Assembly (NCBI GenBank): GCA_036310185.1
Contig: JAXJSH010000130.1
Span: 1 to 43,158 of the forward strand
Direction of reading: 5' to 3'
DNA length: 43,158 bases
From: JALENY01 sp036310185
Lineage (GTDB): Bacteria > Bacillota > Clostridia > Lachnospirales > Lachnospiraceae
Positions 15,121-24,316 of this stretch are shown in pieces. Numbering within the stretch: position 1 is the stretch's first letter; each line of letters begins with the position of its first letter. A model generated the notes under the pieces. That model had not been told where the DNA came from. It saw only the letters and a program-made list of their open reading frames with translations, and made no database searches. A program made the translations under genes and the position numbers.

Positions 15121-16479
15121 ATGCAGATAATTATTGTAGGCTGCGGAAAAGTCGGCCTCACACTTGCAGAACAATTAACAAATGAAGGTCATAATCTGGT
15201 TCTGGTGGATCTGGATTCCAAAAAAATTCAGGAAGCCGTTGAAAATTATGACGTTATGGGCATCGTGGGAAATGGTTCCAGTTTCACCGTTCTTTCCGAG
15301 GCAAACGTGGATCAGGCAGATCTTCTGATCGCCGTGACCGGTTCCGATGAACTGAACCTTCTGTGCTGCCTGATTGCAAAAAAGACCGGGCATTGTCAGA
15401 CCATCGCCCGCGTCCGCAATCCGCTTTACAACAAAGAAATTTCCTTTATCAAAGAACAGCTTGGCATTTCCATGATCGTCAATCCGGAACTGGCCGCAGC
15501 CACCGAAATATCCAGCATTCTCCGCTTTCCTTCCGCAAACAAGATCGACCGCTTTGCGAAGGGAAAAGTGGAACTGGTAAAATTCCGGGTTCGCCCGGAA
15601 TTCAAGCTGCACGATTTTCGTGTGGCAGACATCATCAGCCGCATGAAATATGATGTTCTGGTATGCGCCGTGGAACGCGGGGACCACGTCTACATTCCCA
15701 ACGGTGATTTTGTGCTTCAGACCAACGACCTGGTTTCCATCATGGCAACCCCCCAGAACTCCATGGGGCTCTTTAACCGCATCGGCATAAAAACAAATCA
15801 GGTAAAAAACTGTATGATCGTGGGCGGCGGAACCATTGGTTTTTACCTGGCAAAACGCCTGACCGAGATGAACATAAAAGTCCATCTGATCGAATCCAGC
15901 AAGGAGCGCTGCGAAGAACTCACCGAACTGCTCCCGGAGGCGACCATCATCCACGGCGACGCCACAGACAAGCAGCTTCTTCTGGAAGAAGGGCTGGAAC
16001 AGGCGGAATCCTTTGTCTGCCTGACCAATCTGGACGAGGAAAACCTGTTTTTAGCCCTGTATGCAAAAAAACATTCCAGTGCCAAATTAATTGCAAAAGT
16101 AAACCGGATCACATTCGATGACATTATCGATGAGCTGGATATTGACTCGATCATCTATCCAAAATACATAACGGCAGACCACATCACCCGCTATGTGCGC
16201 GCCATGCAGAATACCATCGGCAGCAATGTGGAAACCCTTTACCGTATTCTGGACAACCGTGCAGAAGCACTTGAGTTCATCGTCCGGGAAGAATCTGCAG
16301 TTACCAATATTCCTCTTTCCGAGCTGAATACAAAAGACAACCTGCTGATCAGCTGTATCATGCGAAACGGAACGATCCGCATTCCCCGCGGTCAGGACAG
16401 CATTCAGGTCGGGGATACGGTCGTTGTCGTCACCACTGCAAAAGGGCTCAACGACATCCGCGACATTGTGAAAAAATAG
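15121..16479 (+). CDS. trkA: Trk potassium uptake regulatory subunit TrkA
   Basis: The cytosolic, nucleotide-binding gating subunit of the Trk/Ktr potassium system. The 452-residue protein has two RCK repeats, each an NAD-type Rossmann fold plus a TrkA-C domain. The first starts MQIIIVGCGKVGLTLAEQL with the acidic strand-2 end VLVDLDSKK; the second is at about residue 228 (NCMIVGGGTIGFYLAKRL, VHLIESSKERCEEL). The C-terminal domain ends with IPRGQDSIQVGDTVVVV. CAGGGGGATATT precedes the ATG. The trkH gene follows 53 bases later. Confidence 0.95.
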   Translation: MQIIIVGCGKVGLTLAEQLTNEGHNLVLVDLDSKKIQEAVENYDVMGIVGNGSSFTVLSEANVDQADLLIAVTGSDELNLLCCLIAKKTGHCQTIARVRNPLYNKEISFIKEQLGISMIVNPELAAATEISSILRFPSANKIDRFAKGKVELVKFRVRPEFKLHDFRVADIISRMKYDVLVCAVERGDHVYIPNGDFVLQTNDLVSIMATPQNSMGLFNRIGIKTNQVKNCMIVGGGTIGFYLAKRLTEMNIKVHLIESSKERCEELTELLPEATIIHGDATDKQLLLEEGLEQAESFVCLTNLDEENLFLALYAKKHSSAKLIAKVNRITFDDIIDELDIDSIIYPKYITADHITRYVRAMQNTIGSNVETLYRILDNRAEALEFIVREESAVTNIPLSELNTKDNLLISCIMRNGTIRIPRGQDSIQVGDTVVVVTTAKGLNDIRDIVKK

Positions 16480-16532
16480 TAATTATTCAGAATATAGCAT
16501 TCAAAAAATAACAGATTACCTGAGAGGAAATT

Positions 16533-17972
16533 ATGAATATTTCAATCATTGCATACATTATTGGCTGGATTCTGAACTGCGAAGCCGCTATCATGGTTTT
16601 GCCCTGCATAACGGCAATCGTTTACGGAGAATCCGAACTGTGGTCCTTTGTCATTACCATGGGGATCTGCCTTGCCATCGGCATTCCGCTGGTGGTAAAA
16701 GGTCCGAAAAACCGCTTTTTCTTTGTCCGTGAAGGTTTTGTTGCCGTCGCACTGAGCTGGATCGTACTTTCCATTATGGGATCTCTGCCTTTTATCCTGA
16801 GCGGCACGATCCCAAGTGTGATCGATGCATTGTTCGAAACGGTATCCGGATTCACAACAACCGGTGCCAGTATATTGCCGGAAGTGGAATCCCTGCCCCA
16901 GTCAATCTTATTCTGGCGCAGTTTTACCCACTGGATCGGCGGTATGGGGGTACTGGTATTTATCCTTGCCATTCTGCCCATGACCGGCGGCTCCCAGATG
17001 AGCCTTATGAAGGCGGAAAGCCCGGGACCATCCGTCTCCAAGCTGGTACCCCGTGTTCAGTCAACCGCAAAGATCCTTTATGTGATTTATTTTTGCATGA
17101 CCATCATTCAGATCATCTTTCTGCTGATTGGAAAGATGCCGGTATTTGACGCGATCACCACTGCTTTCGGAACAGCCGGCACCGGCGGCTTCGGCATAAA
17201 AAACGACAGCATGGCCGGTTATTCCACCTACATACAGGTTGTTGTCACCGTATTTATGATTTTATTCGGAATCAACTTCAGCATGTACTTCCTGCTCCTC
17301 AATAAAAAGGTGTGGCAGGCTTTCAAACTGGAAGAGGTTCACTGGTACCTTGGCATTATTCTGGTATCAATTCTGGTCATTACGTTTAATATACGTGATC
17401 TGTATTCCTCATTTGGAGAGGCTTTGAATCATGCTTCATTTCAGGTGGGCTCCATCATAACGACCACCGGATTTGCCACCACTGATTTTAACCTGTGGCA
17501 CCCCCTGTCCCGCTCGATTCTGGTCCTTCTTATGCTGATCGGCGCATGTGCCGGAAGTACCGGCGGCGGAATCAAGGTCTCACGTATTATGATCGCAATG
17601 AAATCCGTAAAAAAGGAACTGATGCTCTACATTCATCCCCGGAGCGTAAAAAAAGTCAGTATGGATGGAAAACCGATCGAACACGAAACCGTACGTTCTA
17701 CCAACGTTTTCCTGATCGCATACCTTCTGATTTTTGCATTTTCCGTTCTTATCATCTCCTTTGACGGACATGATCTGACGACCAACTTTACCGCAGTTGC
17801 GGCAACCCTGAACAACATTGGTCCCGGTCTTGAAATGGTGGGACCAACCGGAAACTTCGGATTCTTTTCCACCGGAGCCAAAGCGGTCCTTATTTTTGAC
17901 ATGCTGGCCGGCCGACTGGAGATTTTCCCGCTGCTGCTGCTCTTCGTTCCGGAAACCTGGAAAAAATTCTAA
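16533..17972 (+). CDS. trkH: Trk potassium uptake channel subunit TrkH
   Basis: The membrane pore that admits K+ (with H+ or Na+ coupling in the family). The 479-residue protein shows the four pore-loop repeats: ETVSGFTTTGASIL, FGTAGTGGFGIKND, GSIITTTGFATTDF and TLNNIGPGL. The selectivity Gly residues are intact, and TM1-P-TM2 hydrophobic units lie around each. The N-terminus (IGWILNCEAAIMVLPCI) and GACAGSTGGGIKVSR are family blocks. GAGAGGAAATT gives the ribosome site. A strong hairpin terminator follows 3 bases after the stop, so the operon is trkA-trkH only. Confidence 0.95.
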   Translation: MNISIIAYIIGWILNCEAAIMVLPCITAIVYGESELWSFVITMGICLAIGIPLVVKGPKNRFFFVREGFVAVALSWIVLSIMGSLPFILSGTIPSVIDALFETVSGFTTTGASILPEVESLPQSILFWRSFTHWIGGMGVLVFILAILPMTGGSQMSLMKAESPGPSVSKLVPRVQSTAKILYVIYFCMTIIQIIFLLIGKMPVFDAITTAFGTAGTGGFGIKNDSMAGYSTYIQVVVTVFMILFGINFSMYFLLLNKKVWQAFKLEEVHWYLGIILVSILVITFNIRDLYSSFGEALNHASFQVGSIITTTGFATTDFNLWHPLSRSILVLLMLIGACAGSTGGGIKVSRIMIAMKSVKKELMLYIHPRSVKKVSMDGKPIEHETVRSTNVFLIAYLLIFAFSVLIISFDGHDLTTNFTAVAATLNNIGPGLEMVGPTGNFGFFSTGAKAVLIFDMLAGRLEIFPLLLLFVPETWKKF

Positions 17973-17975
17973 AAA

Positions 17976-18004
17976 GGCGCTGCAAAACGCAGCGCCCCTT
18001 TTTT
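17976..18004 (+). terminator. Rho-independent terminator of trkAH (probably bidirectional)
   Basis: GGCGCTGC (17976-17983), loop AAAAC, GCAGCGCC (17989-17996), then CCTTTTTT. An A run on the left side means it can also stop the convergent peptidase transcript. Confidence 0.92.
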
Positions 18005-18019
18005 ACCAAAACAATTCTC

Positions 18020-19972
18020 CTATTTTTCCAGCATTTCAAAATGCTGATAATCTTTCCGGTCTTCCCAGTCTCCGCCCCATGAAAAACCATGCTGTGTAAA
18101 GATCTGATAACACGGATCCTCATGGTCAATTTTATGATCAAACTCTTTGGTCCGGTCTGAATATTCCCATGCATTGGCCGGCTCACAGTTCAGCCTTCCG
18201 TCCACCGTTTTAATATATGGATTATAAAGCGGATTAATATCAACCGCCATTCCCTTTGCATGGTTGGACAGACAGTTGGTAAAAGATATGGTCCGGAAAT
18301 TGAATGCAGAACAGTTATTATCTGCCATAGACGCCTCATCATTGGCATCGTAATCATCGATCAGATGGATTTTCTCGATGGGATAGGATATACTGTACAA
18401 TTCCCTGAAAATGGCCGTAACCTCATCCGCAATTTTTTCATTTACCACCAGTTCACCAACATGGGTTTCTCCGTCAAAGCCCACGTGCAGAACACGCACG
18501 TACCGAAGTTTCTCCCTTGGAACTGTACAGTTGTCCTTATAGGTTTTCCCCTCCATTCTGGCAAAAATCTCATCAGAAATATCCTCTGCATAAAACAGAT
18601 TGTCTATGCCTTCCAGCTCCAGCTGTTCCTTTGTTACAATTGCGCCTGCCGGCATGTCCTGTACTCTTTTCATTCTGTTCTCCTTACTCTCCAAAAACTG
18701 CATCGGTTCCGGCAGGTGAATCGCAGCCAATCCCTTTGTTCCTCCATCCTGAAACCGTTCTTCTTTTCCTTCTTCTGCCTCAATGGCATCTTTTTCTGAC
18801 ATCAGATCTTCGATATCAACTTTTATCACATCACTCAGATTCAATTTGATAATACGGTCAACTTTCGGCAGCGGCTGTGCAGAATATGCATAAGCCGCCG
18901 ACTCGAACAACAGATACAGGTCTGTTCCATCAATATAGATCTGCTGCAGTTTCTGGGGCAGCGTAATTTTATTGATGGTATATTGCTTCTGAGTCCGGGA
19001 TATGCCCTCATCGTAATTATAAACCAGAAGTGACGATGTGCGGATTCCGTAAGACTGCGTTAAAATAGCCCTGCCCTCATAGACCGCAAACCCCTGAACA
19101 TATTTGGGAATCTCTTTTACCTCCGCCGGTACGGCGATTTCCTGATTTATTCCAAATTCACCGCCAAAACGGGTTTTAAGCCCCCCATTATCATCAATCT
19201 CATATTTGTGGAGCACGCTGGTATCATGCTCTGAAAAATGACCGATATACAGACTCCCATCCGCATACGTCATAAAGGAATCTTTTTCCAGCGTATAAAG
19301 TTCATAATCATAAGTATAGGCTATCGGCTCCTGCATCTGATCCAGATCATAGGCCTTTAGATTTTCCAGGGAAAAGGCAGACGCCGCCGCACGCCCGTCA
19401 TGGCTGGTGGAAACCCAGATCATCTGATGTTTCACATCATATGCCAGTCCACCGGCATGGTCCTTATTCATCAATACGATTTCTTTTACAAATTCGTGGG
19501 TATTCTTATCCAGCACATACACCACAGAATTGTGCTCATGTGTATGGCAATAAGCGCTGATCAGCAGATAACCATCTGCAACGGCAAGACCCTGGGGCGT
19601 CATAGATGTGCACATTTGAATATTTCCGCCCTGATTGGATGATAATGTTCTGGTTGCCTCCAGCCCCGGAACCGGTATGGTGCCATAATCCGCTTCCACA
19701 GCCTCCCCCTGAAAGGCCAGTCCATAAAATTCTTCAAAAAGACGTACTGCCGCCTTCTGCTCTTCCATTGTGTAAAGGGCAGGCTCTGTACTTGTCTCCC
19801 CGGCCGTGGTTTCAGGTTCCGTTCTGGTCCGGTAAATCAGGATGTAGCCCAAATATCCTGCCAGTACGAAAAAAAGTGTGCCAAAAACAGCCAGACACTG
19901 CAGTCTTTGAAACAATATATCTGTATTTTTGTCCTGATCTTTTTGCTTTTTCTTAATTTTATGTTTTCCCAT
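18020..19972 (-). CDS. Membrane-anchored beta-propeller/M15 (VanY-type) peptidase fusion
   Basis: A 650-residue protein with a basic cytosolic N-terminus, one membrane anchor (about residues 25-47), a Thr/Glu-rich linker, a central region of about 300 residues (about 100-410), and a C-terminal M15 peptidase (about 490-650). The central region has propeller-like repeats (GLAVADGYLLIS, VVYVLDKNTHEFVKEIVL, MTYADGSLYIGHF, VQGFAVYEGRAILTQS). The peptidase shows YVRVLHVGFDGETHVGELVVN, AFNFR, zinc site SNHAKGMAVDINPLYNPY and WGGDWEDRKDYQHFEML. It would trim peptidoglycan stem peptides outside the membrane. The propeller assignment is by eye. The ATG has only a weak, distant ribosome site (GGATGGG). 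Confidence 0.82.
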   Translation of the reverse strand: MGKHKIKKKQKDQDKNTDILFQRLQCLAVFGTLFFVLAGYLGYILIYRTRTEPETTAGETSTEPALYTMEEQKAAVRLFEEFYGLAFQGEAVEADYGTIPVPGLEATRTLSSNQGGNIQMCTSMTPQGLAVADGYLLISAYCHTHEHNSVVYVLDKNTHEFVKEIVLMNKDHAGGLAYDVKHQMIWVSTSHDGRAAASAFSLENLKAYDLDQMQEPIAYTYDYELYTLEKDSFMTYADGSLYIGHFSEHDTSVLHKYEIDDNGGLKTRFGGEFGINQEIAVPAEVKEIPKYVQGFAVYEGRAILTQSYGIRTSSLLVYNYDEGISRTQKQYTINKITLPQKLQQIYIDGTDLYLLFESAAYAYSAQPLPKVDRIIKLNLSDVIKVDIEDLMSEKDAIEAEEGKEERFQDGGTKGLAAIHLPEPMQFLESKENRMKRVQDMPAGAIVTKEQLELEGIDNLFYAEDISDEIFARMEGKTYKDNCTVPREKLRYVRVLHVGFDGETHVGELVVNEKIADEVTAIFRELYSISYPIEKIHLIDDYDANDEASMADNNCSAFNFRTISFTNCLSNHAKGMAVDINPLYNPYIKTVDGRLNCEPANAWEYSDRTKEFDHKIDHEDPCYQIFTQHGFSWGGDWEDRKDYQHFEMLEK

Positions 19973-20081
19973 AAAATAACAGTATATCCCATCCTTGTAT
20001 TTCTGACATTTATCCTATGCCAAAACACATCTTTCTATACTTTACTATGAATCCGGTTCAATTGCAAGTTCATCAGGCAGA

Positions 20082-20128
20082 AAAAGAAATACATGGAAAA
20101 TCAGCTTCGTTACAGCCCATTTTCCATG
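20082..20128 (-). terminator. Rho-independent terminator after the aminotransferase gene
   Basis: CATGGAAAAT (20092-20101) pairs with ATTTTCCATG (20119-20128), 10 bases with a 17-base loop. On the minus strand the stem runs into TATTTCTTTTTCTG. Confidence 0.68.
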
Positions 20129-20141
20129 CATCTTTTTTATC

Positions 20142-21305
20142 TTACAATATTCCGCTCTCTTTTACTTTTTCAATTGCCAGCCGGATATCCGCTTCATCCT
20201 GCACCAGCGCCATCCGCACAAATCCTTCTCCTGACGGCCCGAACGCGCTTCCCGGTGTCACCATCACGCCTGCCTTCTGAAGCATGGTCTCCACAAACTG
20301 CCGGGATGTCTCATATTTTTCCGGTATTTTCGCCCAGACAAACATGGTTGCCGGACAGCGCTCCATATTCCATCCGATCTCTGTAAAACCGTCACAGAGC
20401 ACATCTCTTCTTCTGCGATATGCCTCTCTTACTGTCTCCACACATTCCTGGGGACCCGTAATCGCTGCAATGGCAGCTTTCTGAACCGGCAGGAACATAC
20501 CGTAATCCATATTGGACTTAAGCTGTTTCAGATTGGAAACCACCTGTGCATTTCCGATGCAAAAGCCCACTCTGGCACCGGCCATACCGTATGTTTTTGA
20601 CAGGGAATTGAACTCAACCCCCACGTCTTTTGCGCCTTCATAGCTTAAAAAGCTTCCGGTCGGTTCCTGATCAAAGACCAGCTCGCTGTAAGCATTGTCA
20701 TGAAGTACGATAATATCATATTTTTTCGCAAATGCGATCAGATCACCATAAAACTCCGGTGTGGCAATGGCGGCTGTGGGATTGTTGGGATAAGAAACGA
20801 TCATAAGTCTGGCAGCCCTTGCCGTTTCTTCCGGGATTTCATCAAAATCAATCAAAAAGTCATTTTCTTTTCTCAGCGGCATATAATGAAGCTTTGCCCC
20901 CGCCAGAACCGGTCCGTCCGCAAAAACCGGGTAACAGGGATCCGGAACCAGTACCACTTCACCCGGATCAACAATCGAAAGTGCGATATGGGACAGCCCC
21001 TCCTGTGAACCAAGCAGTGACACGACTTCCGTCTTCGGATCAATCTCCACACCATATCTTCTTTCATACCATCCGGCCACAGCTTCATCCAGCTCTTTCA
21101 GGTCCGAAATTGCATAAATATAGTTTCCCTTATCCAGAACAGCCTCTTTCATGGCTTCCAGAATGTGATCCGCCGGCGGAATATTGGGTGCACCAATGCT
21201 GAAATCGATCACCCGCTCCCCTGCTGCCTCTTTTTCCTGTTTCATCTTTGCAAGGGTTGTAAATACGCTTTCCCCAAAACATTCCATCCGTTTTGAAAAC
21301 TTCAT
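20142..21305 (-). CDS. PLP-dependent class I/II aminotransferase
   Basis: A 387-residue fold-type I aminotransferase resembling the DapL/AspC-like group. Family blocks are IDFSIGAPNIPPADH, GSQEGLSHIALSIVDPGE, PDPCYPVF, SYPNNPTAA, HDNAYSELVFD and the PLP-lysine block FNSLSKTYGMAGARVGF; near the end, VTPGSAFGPSGEGFVRMAL carries the substrate-carboxylate Arg. Substrate specificity (LL-diaminopimelate, aspartate, alanine) cannot be read safely. I chose ATG 21305 (MKFSKRMECFGES), preceded by AAGGAGAATTAG. It begins 4 bases after the DUF5662 gene and is last in that three-gene unit. Confidence 0.92.
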   Translation of the reverse strand: MKFSKRMECFGESVFTTLAKMKQEKEAAGERVIDFSIGAPNIPPADHILEAMKEAVLDKGNYIYAISDLKELDEAVAGWYERRYGVEIDPKTEVVSLLGSQEGLSHIALSIVDPGEVVLVPDPCYPVFADGPVLAGAKLHYMPLRKENDFLIDFDEIPEETARAARLMIVSYPNNPTAAIATPEFYGDLIAFAKKYDIIVLHDNAYSELVFDQEPTGSFLSYEGAKDVGVEFNSLSKTYGMAGARVGFCIGNAQVVSNLKQLKSNMDYGMFLPVQKAAIAAITGPQECVETVREAYRRRRDVLCDGFTEIGWNMERCPATMFVWAKIPEKYETSRQFVETMLQKAGVMVTPGSAFGPSGEGFVRMALVQDEADIRLAIEKVKESGIL

Positions 21306-21309
21306 TTTT

Positions 21310-21858
21310 CTAATTCTCCTTCTGTAAAAAAACATGCTTTATATAGGCCAGCGTCTTGCGCTCTCCCTTTTCGGCAAGCATGGTCAGCAGAAACTCCATC
21401 TGCCGTTTTGTCTCTTTGTGGATAAACCACATTCTGTCTTTGCTTTTCAGATAATACTGCAGCGGGTATTCATCCGTATAATTTTTCCCGTTGTACACTC
21501 TCGATGCGCAGATGCGATCCATGATCATCTCTGCCACATAGTTCCGGGGCATCTGAATCCCCTCTATGACTGTATCACATGGTTTGGCCGCATAGTCAAT
21601 CCAGTATTCAAAATGATGCTTATTTCTGCCTTTGTGGTGCAGCCAGGCCTTTGACAGCCCGGTCTCCTCCCGCTCCGCATTGTTTGGACTGCGGTTTCCC
21701 TGGTAATATCTGCATCCCTGTAAAAATTCCGTGGGACTGTATTTTGACAGGTCATGCAAAAGTCCCTGTTTGTATAATCCAATACGGAAACAATACTTCA
21801 TAACCATCAGTTTATGTTTTGTTATGGTCTTAAAATGGCCCCATGCCTTTTGATTCAT
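21310..21858 (-). CDS. DUF5662 family protein
   Basis: A 182-residue protein matching my memory of the DUF5662 family, whose function is unknown. It is rich in His, Tyr and basic residues, with conserved-looking stretches HFKTITKHKLMVMKYCFR, GLYKQGLLHDLSKYSPTEF and LHHKGRNKHHFEYWIDY. The HD and HH pairs (LLHDLSK, HHKGRNKHH) recall a metal-dependent HD-type phosphohydrolase site; that is an inference. The start overlaps the stop of the upstream GH13-like gene by 4 bases (ATGA), and the aminotransferase follows closely, so the three are probably co-translated. Confidence 0.85.
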   Translation of the reverse strand: MNQKAWGHFKTITKHKLMVMKYCFRIGLYKQGLLHDLSKYSPTEFLQGCRYYQGNRSPNNAEREETGLSKAWLHHKGRNKHHFEYWIDYAAKPCDTVIEGIQMPRNYVAEMIMDRICASRVYNGKNYTDEYPLQYYLKSKDRMWFIHKETKRQMEFLLTMLAEKGERKTLAYIKHVFLQKEN

Positions 21859-23687
21859 TCTTCAAGCTCCTGTTTTCCAAGTAATACTACAACGGATCTG
21901 GCCGGCACATCAATGTTTCGCTGCTTCGGAAGCGGCTCTCCCACCGGATATTTTTCCGCATCCATCTCTTCTGTGTGAATGGCGATCTGCCATTTCATGC
22001 CGCCCGGCAGTTTTGGAAGGGCAAATTCATGCGGCTCCCAATATGCATTATATGCTACATAAATAAAATCATCCTGCTCTTCTTCTTTTGTTGAAGTATA
22101 CATACCACAGTACATAGCGCCAACATACCGGTTGGTTCTCTCAAACTGTGTATACCAGGCTCTCTCATCATGATAGGACAGATCCGGATACCCGTATGCG
22201 TGATAGTCCATCAGACGCATTTCCTTATCCATACGAAGAATCGGGTGGGCCTTACGGAACGCAATTGCCTCTTTTACAAAAGCAAGCAGTTCTTCGCTGT
22301 ATGGATTCTTTTTCCAGTTTACCCAGCCGATTTCGTTGTCGCAGGCATATGCATTATTATTGCCCTCCTGGGAGTTGCCCCATTCATCCCCCTGATAAAT
22401 CAGCGGAATTCCCTGTGCAAGCAGCACATACAGTATGGCATTTTTCAGCTGTTTTCTGCGCAGAGCACGCACCCCCGCTTTTCTGCTTGGACCTTCCGCA
22501 CCGCAGTTCCAGACATCATCGGCCGGCATGCCGTCCTGGTTTTCTTCCCCGTTTTCTTCATTGTGTTTCTCATTATAGGAAAGCATATCCATCAGGGTAA
22601 ATCCGTTTGCATTGGCCATATAATTGACTGCACCATGCTTTTCCGGATTCTTCCGGCTCTGATATACAAAGTTGCCGATCTGGCTGTCATCGCCTTTTAA
22701 AAGGTGTCTTGCACAGTTCATGAAATCGTTATTGTATTCGGCTATATTCCGGTATGCGGGCACATTTTTGCCGTAAATCCACTGGTCGTCCACACGGTCA
22801 AAAAACAGTTTGGTGCGTTTGAACAGGGGATGTCTCACAATTGCCTCCACCGGTATTCCGTCGCCAATGAGATGGAATCCATCTACACCATAATTCATTT
22901 TCCAGTAACGGAGTGCATCAAATGCCAATGTGGGATTTGTTCCGTACGGAAAATAAATTTCCATAATGCACTCGATTCCCGCCTCATGCAATGCAGCGAT
23001 CATCTGTGCACATTCTTTTACCGGGTCACTGGTCGCCGCATAGGATGCCTTCGGCGCAAAATAGTAATTTTCCTGCGCATATCCCCAGTAATTCTTTTTT
23101 TCATTCTCCGGTTCCAGGCATGCATAAATGGCCGGCATTTTGCTGACCGGTCTGAGGGAATCATTCCATTCATACATGGGCATGATCTCAACCGCATTGA
23201 TCCCGAGTTCTTTCAAATAGGGGATTCGGGATTCCACACCTGCAAAAGTACCTTTTTTTCTTACTTTTGCCAGCTTTGTAAAACCTTTTACGTGCAGCTT
23301 ATATAAAATCAGTTCTTCAAACGGGATCCAGGGCTGGCTGTTTGAAGCACATATCTGACTGCTCCTATCCGGAACAACCGTGCAGCGCTTTCCTGTTATC
23401 ATGCGGGCATAGGGATCTGCCTTGATCACATCATCAACGCGATACGCATACTCGTATCCTCTTGCAGAAAAGCCCTCAAGAAATACACTTCCCACTTCTC
23501 CCACACAAAACGCTTCCGTAATCGGGATCTCCAGTACCGGTTCTTCCCCTTTTTTCTCATAAATCAGCAGACTTACTTCTTTCGCACCGGCAATATCAAC
23601 GGTAAAATTCACGCCTTTTGCGCAGGCAACGGCTCCCATCCATTCCGGATTTCCTTTTTTAATCTGGGGTTTTATTATTTGTTTCAA
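21855..23687 (-). CDS. GH13 glycogen-debranching (isoamylase/GlgX-like) homologue lacking catalytic residues
   Basis: The overall match to GlgX/isoamylase proteins is clear: an N-terminal CBM48-like sandwich (GVNFTVDIAGAKEVSLLIYE, YEYAYRVDD), then GINAVEIMPMYEW, LSYNEKHNEENGEENQDG, GIPLIYQGDEWGNSQEGNNN and DNEIGWVNW. The four active-site regions are degenerate. Region I reads MEIYFPYGTNP instead of DVVYNHT. Region II is VDGFHLIGDG, without the FRFD nucleophile. Region III is KLFFDRVDD instead of KLIAEPWD. Region IV is MANANGFTL instead of T-x-HDGFTL. Hydrolysis is therefore unlikely; glycan binding or a regulatory role is possible. The start is uncertain: TTG 23687 has AAAGGTGG at 8 bases, ATG 23744 and TTG 23783 lack a good site. 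Confidence 0.85.
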   Translation of the reverse strand: MKQIIKPQIKKGNPEWMGAVACAKGVNFTVDIAGAKEVSLLIYEKKGEEPVLEIPITEAFCVGEVGSVFLEGFSARGYEYAYRVDDVIKADPYARMITGKRCTVVPDRSSQICASNSQPWIPFEELILYKLHVKGFTKLAKVRKKGTFAGVESRIPYLKELGINAVEIMPMYEWNDSLRPVSKMPAIYACLEPENEKKNYWGYAQENYYFAPKASYAATSDPVKECAQMIAALHEAGIECIMEIYFPYGTNPTLAFDALRYWKMNYGVDGFHLIGDGIPVEAIVRHPLFKRTKLFFDRVDDQWIYGKNVPAYRNIAEYNNDFMNCARHLLKGDDSQIGNFVYQSRKNPEKHGAVNYMANANGFTLMDMLSYNEKHNEENGEENQDGMPADDVWNCGAEGPSRKAGVRALRRKQLKNAILYVLLAQGIPLIYQGDEWGNSQEGNNNAYACDNEIGWVNWKKNPYSEELLAFVKEAIAFRKAHPILRMDKEMRLMDYHAYGYPDLSYHDERAWYTQFERTNRYVGAMYCGMYTSTKEEEQDDFIYVAYNAYWEPHEFALPKLPGGMKWQIAIHTEEMDAEKYPVGEPLPKQRNIDVPARSVVVLLGKQELEE

Positions 23688-23828
23688 ATTTGCTTGCCAC
23701 CTTTCATTTGTTTTTGGTCTTAGCGAATAAATATATTCTGACATTTTGTAAATGGCATCTTCTGAACCGTTCCTATATGACAAAAAACGGACGAATGAAT
23801 ACAGATTATTTTTGGCAATATGACCTGC

Positions 23829-23874
23829 ATCAGATAATATGTCAGATTTATTATAACCTAACTATATATCTGAT
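23829..23874 (-). promoter_or_regulatory. Inverted repeat around a -10 box upstream of the GH13-like gene
   Basis: ATCAGATAATAT (23829-23840) and ATATATCTGAT (23864-23874) are near-perfect inverted arms flanking a minus-strand TATAAT (23850-23855). A repressor operator over the promoter is plausible. No good -35 hexamer is seen. Confidence 0.4.
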
Positions 23875-23957
23875 TACCAGACATTTTTTGGCGAAAGCCT
23901 TGTGTTTTTGTATATACTTGTGGTAAAGTAGTGGGAGAATACAAGGAGGTCTGTATT

Positions 23958-24308
23958 ATGAGCGAATTAAAGCATGAACATGATTGCAACGGCAACTGCA
24001 CAAGCTGCGGAGATGACTGCAATTTAAACGGAGCAACCGTTACCCTGACCCTGGAAGATGACAGCACCGTGGAATGCGCGATCCTGACTGTATATCCGGC
24101 AGGCGGCAGAGAATATATTGCACTTCTTCCGCTTGATGAAAACGGAGAAAATCAGGATGGAGACGTATATCTTTACCGTTTCCAGGAAGGCGAAGACGGC
24201 CCGGCACTTGAAAACATCATTGATGATGATGAATACGAAGCTGCCGCTGACGCTTTTGATGAACTGCTGGACAACGCAGAATTCGACGAAGACGAAATAG
24301 AAGAATAA
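23958..24308 (+). CDS. DUF1292 family protein
   Basis: A 116-residue acidic protein of the DUF1292 (YrzB-like) family, of unknown function and common in Bacillota. The family core is VTLTLEDDSTVECAILTVYP, EYIALLPLDE and DVYLYRFQE. In front is a Cys/His-rich head (HEHDCNGNCTSCGDDCN), which could bind a metal. The tail is almost purely acidic (FDELLDNAEFDEDEIEE). I chose ATG 23958 because AAGGAGGT lies 8 bases upstream. It is monocistronic, divergent from the GH13-like gene, and ends at a hairpin terminator shared with cutC. Confidence 0.9.
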   Translation: MSELKHEHDCNGNCTSCGDDCNLNGATVTLTLEDDSTVECAILTVYPAGGREYIALLPLDENGENQDGDVYLYRFQEGEDGPALENIIDDDEYEAAADAFDELLDNAEFDEDEIEE

Positions 24309-24316
24309 AAAAGAAA

